Shown: positions 6,934 through 11,517 of the stretch, piece after piece
Layout of the letters: every line of letters begins with the position of its first letter
Position numbering within the stretch: the stretch's first letter is position 1
Assembly: GCA_023150055.1 (NCBI GenBank)
Contig: JAKLLP010000036.1
Coordinates: 1 to 11,517, forward strand
Reading direction: 5' to 3'
From: Gammaproteobacteria bacterium
GTDB taxonomy: Bacteria; Pseudomonadota; Gammaproteobacteria; Steroidobacterales; GCA-2729495
Length of the DNA: 11,517 nucleotides
Translations under genes and position numbers: made by a program
The notes under the pieces: generated by a model
Told to the model about the DNA's origin: nothing
The model's database searches: none
What the model saw: only the letters and a program-made list of their open reading frames with translations

Positions 6934-7010
6934 GGCGATGAAAGGAAACCGCAACAGGAGATGATTAACCTGAAATCGTGGAAGTTGGTAGCGGAACAGG
7001 GAGAGCAGAC

Positions 7011-7115
7011 ATGAACAATCCGAGCAACCTGAGCATCTTCGACCGAATCGAAGGCTTCACCATCGCGCTGGTCTCGCTGATGTTCCCGGTGCTTACGATG
7101 TCGGGTCTCCTGTAA
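7011..7115 (+). CDS. Small hydrophobic protein (34 aa), likely inner membrane
   Basis: The ORF encodes a short polar N-terminus (MNNPSNLSIFDRIEG, 1-15). One hydrophobic segment follows at 16-34 (FTIALVSLMFPVLTMSGLL at its core), running to the stop. A good Shine-Dalgarno, GGGAG, sits about 8 bases before the ATG. The N-out or N-in topology of such a single helix is uncertain. I recognise no family. It stands alone on the plus strand, downstream of the phased GTTAC boxes, and is followed after 33 bases by a structured C-rich RNA element and an intrinsic terminator. All could form one transcript of about 300 bases. Known small membrane proteins of this size often modulate a transporter, kinase or protease, but no partner is suggested here. 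A chance ORF is possible. Confidence 0.55.
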   Translation: MNNPSNLSIFDRIEGFTIALVSLMFPVLTMSGLL

Positions 7116-7148
7116 GACGTAGCGCACAACCAGATTTTAGAGACGGAG

Positions 7149-7273
7149 GCCGGACAGGCGTTGTAACCCCCCTACCGGGTTGAGATCCCCCCCCTTCCCC
7201 CCTAAGCGCAACCCGGCACAACGCCTGCTCCGGCTGACGATGACCAAGCCCCGCGAAAGCGGGGCTTTTTTTT
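7149..7273 (+). ncRNA. C-rich structured RNA element (candidate sRNA or regulatory 3' UTR)
   Basis: Three nested stems are visible. GCCGGA (7149-7154) pairs with TCCGGC (7229-7234), AGGCGTTGT (7156-7164) with ACAACGCCT (7218-7226), and CCGGGTT (7175-7181) with AACCCGG (7210-7216). That is 22 perfect Watson-Crick pairs in all. The unpaired parts carry C-runs: C6 in the internal loop (7167-7172), and C8-TT-C6 in the 28-base apical loop (7187-7202). An intrinsic terminator closes the element. Exposed C-runs that pair with G-rich ribosome binding sites are known in Xanthomonas sX13 and in alphaproteobacterial CCUCC-loop sRNAs. I infer a similar action by analogy and claim no homology. The terminator polarity fixes the strand. 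The 5' end is unknown: it may have its own promoter or be processed from the small-protein mRNA. Confidence 0.6.
7246..7273 (+). terminator. Intrinsic terminator of the small-protein/C-rich RNA transcript
   Basis: AAGCCCCGC (7246-7254), a GAAA tetraloop and GCGGGGCTT (7259-7267) form a very stable stem. It runs directly into a tract of eight T (7266-7273). The other strand has no T-tract, so it acts on plus-strand transcription. Confidence 0.93.
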
Positions 7274-7703
7274 GGCGCTGCGCCCATTGGCGGGGATGCC
7301 GGCCGACGTGAGATCGGCACCGTGCTACCAGGGCTGGCGGGGGCGAGCAAGGCTTGCGCGTCTCCCTCAGAACCCGTTACCGAAGCCATGGCGCCAACCG
7401 TGCTGTCGAGGTGGCGGCGGCAGGGATGCCGCCGCTCCGCGCCCCCTTCCAAAACGGCACAGTGCCAATGCTTCCCGGTACCGCGGCTATTGAGGCGTCA
7501 GGGATGACGAGTGGCGCGGACACCCGGTGCCCCGAGGACGCCCCGGAAGAACAGTGAGCGGTGGCGGGCACCGCCCTTGAGTGCAGCGGTCAACGGAGCG
7601 CTGCCGAGGCTGATCCCGCAGGGCCAGCCGGCGGCCCGACCCGGGGACCGGCCGAGTTCCTGCCCGCCGATTGCAATGCCATCCCCGCAGATGGGAGAAG
7701 AAC
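7274..7703. other. Intergenic stretch without convincing gene
   Basis: This is a 430-bp GC-rich gap between two terminators pointing at each other. Open frames cross it on both strands, but they lack ribosome binding sites, have low-complexity composition (Arg/Pro/Ala-rich) and show no domain. The only structure I see is a 9-bp perfect hairpin, GCGGCGGCA (7414-7422) with TGCCGCCGC (7427-7435) around GGGA, which has no T-tract. It could be decayed sequence; I recognise no insertion-sequence ends or phage gene. Confidence 0.5.
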
Positions 7704-7704
7704 C

Positions 7705-7739
7705 AAAAAATGGACGCTGGCCGGTAGCGGCCAGCGTCC
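7705..7739 (-). terminator. Intrinsic terminator of the LuxR-type regulator gene
   Basis: On the minus strand GGACGCTGGCC (7739-7729) and GGCCAGCGTCC (7722-7712) form an 11-bp perfect stem with a GCTACC loop. It is followed by A and then six T (7710-7705). It lies about 110 bases after the stop of the LuxR-type gene. Just before it, a small hairpin, CCTGG-AGGA-CCAGG (7752-7739), shows an AGGA loop. Confidence 0.85.
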
Positions 7740-7847
7740 CTGGTCCTCCAGGACTCGGCGGGCGCATGCTCTTCGGCGCCGCCAGCAAGATGCTCGACGA
7801 GCTGCGCGGGGTGTTGAAGAAGTCGAGCTGCGTCAGCGGCGAGCCTG

Positions 7848-9041
7848 TTACGACAACGAATCCTGCGACTTTGCAAAGTCCACTATCGTTTCGGGCGCCC
7901 AGCAATGGCTTTGCAGGCGCTGCACCAGTTCCGCGCGCGATTGCACATCGAGCTTCCGGTAGATATGACGAAGGTGCGTCCTGACGGTCGACAGCGACAC
8001 GGACAGCGCGGCGGCGATCTCCGCAGGCCTGCGGCCGGCGGCGAGTTGGCGGCCGATTCGCGCTTCGGCGGAGGTCAGCGTGAAGGCGTGCGTCAGGTAG
8101 GTCTCGTCGGGCAGCGGTCGGGCCAGGGTGTCGGTGATGGTCACCACCAGTCGCCGACCGGGTGCGGCGAGCGAGAGCGTGCCCGCGACGCTCACCGCGC
8201 TCAACGACACCGTGTAGGGCGGCGCATGAGAGGGCCGGTTAACCTGCAGGCTGCGGGAGAGGAGTTCGCCGCCGTGCCCGAGGGCATCGAGGGCATGGTC
8301 GAGCGCGATGCGCATCACCGGATCCGCCGCAACCAGGTGCTCTCCGTCCTGCCTCAGTCCGTCGTTCGCCTGCAGGAGGCGGCGGCCCTCGGCGTTGGCG
8401 AGCAGAATGCTGCCGTCGCAGTCGAGCACGATGAACCCGTACGGCAGGCGGTCGAGGATCTCGCCCGTCATCGCCGTGCGGGTGCGTGATTCGTCCAGAG
8501 CTGTCCGCATTTTCAGCGATTCGGCGAAGTGAGGCAGCAGGCGCCGGGCGGTGTCACGCCGTGGCGGCGGATCGGCGTCCGGGGTTGCGGACCAGCCCAC
8601 AGCCAGAACGTAGCGGCAGGCCCCGTCGGCCAGCAAGAGCGCAGCACCGAACGGCTGCTCGCCGCAGCTACCTTCGAAGCCGGGCAGATATTCCGGGGTG
8701 GGCACCGCCTGCGCAGATCGATGCGGGGTCACGCGGCGCAGGTTCGCGAGAAGGGCCGCGCCCACTTCCGGCATCGGCATGTCGCTGGCCTGGCAGGCGA
8801 CGGCGAGCAGCGTGTCGTTCGCGGGACTCTGTGCCAGACGCGCCAGCGCCACCCAGGCACAGCCGACGGCCGCCCGAAGGAGCCGGCAGGCATCGGGAAG
8901 ACCGTCGTGCCGGGTCGTCGACCGGTGGATCTCGAGCGCGATCGCCAGGAGATCGCGCGAATCCGCCAGGGCGGGCATAACGTGATCATGGGCGTTTCGG
9001 CCGTTGATCCGGCCTTTCCGCAAGCGTGGTATTAGGCGCAT
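7848..9041 (-). CDS. LuxR-family transcriptional regulator with sensory and PAS-like domains
   Basis: A 397-residue cytoplasmic regulator counted from the ATG. Residues about 25-180 form an alpha/beta sensory-like region of unclear family, perhaps GAF-like (VGCAWVALARLA, RYVLAVGW). Residues about 188-305 look like a PAS domain: ILDRLPYGFIVLDCDGSILLANAEGRRLL is a typical PAS opening. Residues about 318-376 are the LuxR-type helix-turn-helix: FTLTSAEARIGRQLAAG, then AEIAAALSVSLSTVRTHLRHIYRKLDV, with the recognition helix near 351-362. There is no acyl-homoserine-lactone domain and no receiver domain, so it is neither a classic quorum sensor nor a response regulator. The start chosen is ATG at 9041, with AGGA 12 bases upstream; a TTG three codons earlier and an ATG 21 codons later are alternatives. 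The signal and targets are unknown. It is monocistronic, with its own terminator and a palindrome in its promoter region. Confidence 0.87.
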   Translation of the reverse strand: MRLIPRLRKGRINGRNAHDHVMPALADSRDLLAIALEIHRSTTRHDGLPDACRLLRAAVGCAWVALARLAQSPANDTLLAVACQASDMPMPEVGAALLANLRRVTPHRSAQAVPTPEYLPGFEGSCGEQPFGAALLLADGACRYVLAVGWSATPDADPPPRRDTARRLLPHFAESLKMRTALDESRTRTAMTGEILDRLPYGFIVLDCDGSILLANAEGRRLLQANDGLRQDGEHLVAADPVMRIALDHALDALGHGGELLSRSLQVNRPSHAPPYTVSLSAVSVAGTLSLAAPGRRLVVTITDTLARPLPDETYLTHAFTLTSAEARIGRQLAAGRRPAEIAAALSVSLSTVRTHLRHIYRKLDVQSRAELVQRLQSHCWAPETIVDFAKSQDSLS

Positions 9042-9102
9042 TAGAGACAAGTCCTGACGCGTTGCTCCGGGGTAGAGGCTGCACGACCAGGGGCAGGAGT
9101 TC

Positions 9103-9118
9103 TGTCAGGTACATGACA
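9103..9118. promoter_or_regulatory. 16-bp near-perfect palindrome upstream of the LuxR-type gene (candidate operator)
   Basis: TGTCAGGTACATGACA reads the same on both strands except for one symmetric pair (positions 6 and 11). It is centred about 70 bases before the LuxR-type ATG, in the region where that gene's promoter should lie. Dimeric regulators bind such dyads; autoregulation by the neighbouring LuxR-type protein is one possibility. No assigned consensus matches it to my knowledge. Confidence 0.4.
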
Positions 9119-9251
9119 CAACGGGCCAATCTGGCTACGCTGCCGGCGAAATTTTCTGGCTGACCGCCCGGCGTTCGCCGCAGCAATTCATGGCGGGATT
9201 TCGACGATAATCGCCGCGTGACATTGCCCCGTTTCCGCGGCCGGCAGCGGA

Positions 9252-9275
9252 GCCGGGACCCATGCGGGTCTCGGC
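9252..9275 (+). other. Strong hairpin in the leader region of the SPINDLY-like gene
   Basis: GCCGGGACCC (9252-9261), an ATGC loop and GGGTCTCGGC (9266-9275) form a 10-bp stem with one G-T pair. It lies 23 bases before the possible 39-codon upstream ORF and about 140 bases before the glycosyltransferase start. A GATAAT hexamer at 9206-9211 could be the -10 of a plus-strand promoter that would place this hairpin in the 5' leader. There is no T-tract, so it is not a standard terminator. Confidence 0.3.
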
Positions 9276-9297
9276 GCGATCCCTCTGGCGAGGTGGA

Positions 9298-9417
9298 ATG
9301 GTGACAGGGCAGCAGCAGCCGGCCTTGCACGGGTGGCCGCAGGCATCCTGTGCGCCCCGGGCCTGCGCCCGACCCGGATGCCGTGATCACCCGCAAGGCA
9401 ACGTACATTTTTCATGA
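9298..9417 (+). CDS. Possible 39-codon upstream ORF overlapping the SPINDLY-like gene start
   Basis: The ORF begins ATG-GTG at 9298, with GAGG 4-7 bases upstream depending on which start is used. It ends in TGA at 9415-9417, overlapping the next gene's ATG as ATGA. The peptide (starting MVTGQQQPALHGWPQ) contains three Cys, is rich in Gln, Pro and Arg, and matches no family I know. Codon third positions are less GC-biased than in neighbouring genes, which argues against a conserved protein. The ATGA overlap and the lack of a ribosome binding site before the downstream ATG argue for translational coupling. It may be a leader peptide or chance. Confidence 0.35.
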   Translation: MVTGQQQPALHGWPQASCAPRACARPGCRDHPQGNVHFS

Positions 9418-11510
9418 CGGTCAGACCTGACGAGAACGGAAGCGGTGCCGAGGCAGGCATACCCAGCGAGCAAGCCGGTTGGGCCCTGCAGGATGCGCGC
9501 TGGGCCGAGAGGAACGGGCTGCCCGAACGGGCCTTGGCCGCCTACGCGACGGTGGTCGGGCTGTGTCCGGGCCACGTCGAAGCCCATCGCGGCATGGCGA
9601 AGCTGCTGCTCGATCTCGACAGGACCGAAGAAGCGCTCGGCGCGGCCCGCAATGCGCTCGCCCTCAGCCCCCACGATGCGCTGGCGCATGCCGCGGTGGG
9701 GGAGGCGTTTCTGCGCCTCGGGCAGGGATCGCAGGCTATTCCCCACCTGGCCCGTGCGCTGGAGGAAAAACCGGAGTTGCACGCACTGCGGGAGCAGCTC
9801 GCCGGGATCCTGCTGGATGCAGGCCGCAACGAAGAGGCCGTCGCGCTCTTTGCGGGAGTCGGAGCACGCTTCGCAGGCGACCTGGCATTCCTGGTGGCCA
9901 TGGCGGCGACCTACCGTCGCTCCGGCAACGGCGCGCTTGCCGAACGCGCCTACCTCGAGCTGCTCGATCTCGATCCGCAGCGCGAGGCCACCTACAGCGA
10001 CCTCGTGCAACTGTACATGGATCACGCCCTCTACAGTAAGGCGCGGGACATCGTCAGCAGGGCCTTGCGGATCAACCCGGATCGGCCCGTTCTCTGGAAC
10101 ATGCTTGGCCTGGCTCAGACCAGTCTTGGCCTCGTGAGAGAGTCGCTGGAATCTTTCCGCACGGTGCTCGACCTGGCACCGAATCTGGTCGTCAGCCATT
10201 CGAACCTGTTGCTCAACATGCATTATTCGACCGACACCGGGGTGGAGGAGATCGCCGCCGAGCACCGGCGCTGGGGCCGTATGCACGCGCCACCCGCGCT
10301 GGCCGCCCGCAGCTTCCGCAACGACCCGGATCCGGGACGCCCCGTTCGCATCGGCTATGTCTCGGCGGACTTCCGGCTTCACCCCGTGGCATTTTTCTTC
10401 GAAGCGCTGCTGGACCACCGGGATCGGGATGCCTTCGAGGTGTTCTGCTATGGGCAAGCGCTCCGGCCGGACTTTGTCACGCAGCGGATCCGGGAAAAGT
10501 CCGACCGATATCGGGACATCGCCGACATGCCCGACCGCCAGCTCGCCGACCTCGTGCTGGCGGACGGCATCGATATCCTCGTGGACCTCGGCGGGCATGC
10601 CGGCTCCTCGCGAATCACGTTGCTCGGCTACAAGCCCGCGCCGGTGCAGGTGAGCTACTGCGGCTACCCGGACACGACGGGTATCGAGGCCGTGGACTAC
10701 CGGATCACCGACGCGCTCGCCGACCCGGCCGGTGTCGAGGACCTCTACACCGAGACGCTGTGCCGGCTGCCCACCAGTTTCCTCTGCTACCGGCCGCCGC
10801 AGCCGCTGCCAGAACTGCGTCCGCCACCTTCGCAGTCGGGCCGGCCGGTGACCTTCGGATCGTTCAACCGTGAGTGCAAGTTATCGCGGGAGACCTACGA
10901 CATGTGGAGCCGGATCCTGCTCGCCGTGCCGGAGTCCCCGCTGATTCTCAAGTCCTTCGCCGGCGGTGATCCGGAAGCGCGCCGGTTGCAACTCGCCGAG
11001 TTCGCGAGCCGCGGCGTCGCGCCCGAACGCATCCAGTGCGTCGGGTTCATCGCCGACCACTTGAACCACCTCGGCGGCTATCGCAACGTCGATGTCGCGC
11101 TGGACGCCTACCCCTACCACGGCACGACGACGACGCTGGATGCGCTGCTCATGAGCGTCCCCGTCATCACGCTTGCCGGCTATAACCATGCAAGCCGCGT
11201 CGGCGTCAGCCTGCTGACGCAGCTGGGAGCCCAGGACCTCATCGCCCGGTCCGCGGAGGAGTACGTCGCCGTGGCTGTCGACCTGGCCAGGTCACCCGGG
11301 CGAATCCTCGATCTACACGGCACTCTGCGCGAGCGCTTGCTCGCCAGTCCGTTGTGCGACGGCCGAGGATTCATGCGCGAGTATGAATATGCGCTGCGGG
11401 GGATGTGGTGCAACTGGTGCCGGCGCCAGGGCGCGAAGCTCACCGACGCGCAGCGGGCCATGGCAGACTTCGATTTCTCGCCGCTGCTGAACCAGGCGCG
11501 AGACACCTGA
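9414..11510 (+). CDS. TPR-containing SPINDLY/OGT-like glycosyltransferase (GT41)
   Basis: A complete 698-residue protein. Residues about 18-290 hold tandem tetratricopeptide repeats, with typical A-x3-Y/W and P-ending units such as HVEAHRGMAKLLLDLDRTEEAL and RPVLWNMLGLAQTSLGLVRESL. From about 310 the O-GlcNAc-transferase catalytic region follows. Its marks are GYVSADFRLHPVAFF (314-328, H323 matching the conserved active-site His), DILVDLGGHAGSSR, PAPVQVSYCGYPDTTG, DYRITDALADP, FGSFNRECKLS, LILKSF (K513, the UDP-binding Lys position), and DAYPYHGTTTTLDALLMSVPVITLAG with the HGTTTT loop (569-574). HASRVGVSLL follows. Family members transfer a sugar from a nucleotide donor to Ser/Thr of proteins; the acceptor here is unknown. 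There is no signal peptide, so it acts in the cytoplasm. No good Shine-Dalgarno precedes the ATG; a short ORF overlaps it. Confidence 0.93.
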   Translation: MTVRPDENGSGAEAGIPSEQAGWALQDARWAERNGLPERALAAYATVVGLCPGHVEAHRGMAKLLLDLDRTEEALGAARNALALSPHDALAHAAVGEAFLRLGQGSQAIPHLARALEEKPELHALREQLAGILLDAGRNEEAVALFAGVGARFAGDLAFLVAMAATYRRSGNGALAERAYLELLDLDPQREATYSDLVQLYMDHALYSKARDIVSRALRINPDRPVLWNMLGLAQTSLGLVRESLESFRTVLDLAPNLVVSHSNLLLNMHYSTDTGVEEIAAEHRRWGRMHAPPALAARSFRNDPDPGRPVRIGYVSADFRLHPVAFFFEALLDHRDRDAFEVFCYGQALRPDFVTQRIREKSDRYRDIADMPDRQLADLVLADGIDILVDLGGHAGSSRITLLGYKPAPVQVSYCGYPDTTGIEAVDYRITDALADPAGVEDLYTETLCRLPTSFLCYRPPQPLPELRPPPSQSGRPVTFGSFNRECKLSRETYDMWSRILLAVPESPLILKSFAGGDPEARRLQLAEFASRGVAPERIQCVGFIADHLNHLGGYRNVDVALDAYPYHGTTTTLDALLMSVPVITLAGYNHASRVGVSLLTQLGAQDLIARSAEEYVAVAVDLARSPGRILDLHGTLRERLLASPLCDGRGFMREYEYALRGMWCNWCRRQGAKLTDAQRAMADFDFSPLLNQARDT

Positions 11511-11517
11511 CGACCTC

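Noticed and set aside
6851..6964. 37-codon very basic plus-strand ORF (MNPLRRRVRRPLKF...)
   Set aside because: No Shine-Dalgarno, and it runs through the phased GTTAC boxes; Arg-rich short frames are common by chance at this GC content.
7149..7234. Reading the C-rich hairpin as a G-quadruplex element on the minus strand
   Set aside because: The minus strand would carry G8-AA-G6, but the only nearby terminator is polarised for the plus strand and no minus-strand gene is adjacent; a plus-strand RNA explains the layout better.
7498..7984. Overlapping frames of 129-157 codons on both strands across the LuxR-type terminator
   Set aside because: They read through a strong intrinsic terminator stem, overlap the end of the LuxR-type gene and have no domain or ribosome binding site.
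9387..10598. 403-codon minus-strand frame opposite the SPINDLY-like gene
   Set aside because: It is antisense to well-conserved TPR and GT41 motifs and has no recognisable domain or ribosome binding site.
1..11517. CRISPR arrays, tRNA/rRNA genes, insertion sequences, prophage or toxin-antitoxin modules
   Set aside because: No spaced direct repeats, cloverleaf-like sequences, transposase motifs or terminal inverted repeats were seen on either strand.

Overview
The window is GC-rich bacterial chromosome with dense, mostly single-gene transcription units on both strands. A Tat-exported lipoprotein of the DUF1838 family, a MATE exporter, a SPINDLY/OGT-type glycosyltransferase and a J-domain/PilZ hybrid fit a proteobacterium. 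A GC-rich gammaproteobacterium is my best guess, by family impression only; no rRNA, tRNA or housekeeping marker is present.

Layout. (1) 1-219 (+) is the C-terminal end of an MFS transporter cut by the window edge. (2) 2853-377 (-) is a compact three-gene unit: a Tat/lipoprotein DUF1838 protein, a 29-codon small ORF two bases behind it, and a class I SAM methyltransferase with a C-terminal winged-helix-like tail. (3) 2964-3710 (+) is a cytosolic alpha/beta hydrolase read divergently from that unit. (4) 3893-5275 (+) is a MATE transporter, followed at 5333-6046 (+) by a J-domain/zinc-knuckle/PilZ-like fusion. (5) 6809-6048 (-) is a membrane-anchored alpha/beta hydrolase that converges on the previous gene with one base between stops. 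(6) 6810-7273 is a regulatory block: three helix-phased GTTAC-type half-sites, a 34-aa hydrophobic small protein with a good ribosome binding site, and then a long nested hairpin showing three C-runs in unpaired positions, closed by a textbook intrinsic terminator. (7) 7274-7703 has no convincing gene. (8) 9041-7848 (-) is a LuxR-type regulator with its own terminator. (9) 9414-11510 (+) is a complete TPR/O-GlcNAc-transferase-like protein, preceded by a possible 39-codon ORF whose stop overlaps its start as ATGA.

Most of the enzymes are recognisable families with unknown substrates, and nothing ties all of them into one pathway. The least explained material is small: the C-rich structured RNA with the adjacent small membrane protein (7011-7273), and the 29-residue ORF between DUF1838 and the methyltransferase. 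The RNA's apical loop can pair over 8 bases with the purine-rich ribosome binding region of the DUF1838 gene in this window, which gives a testable but speculative link.
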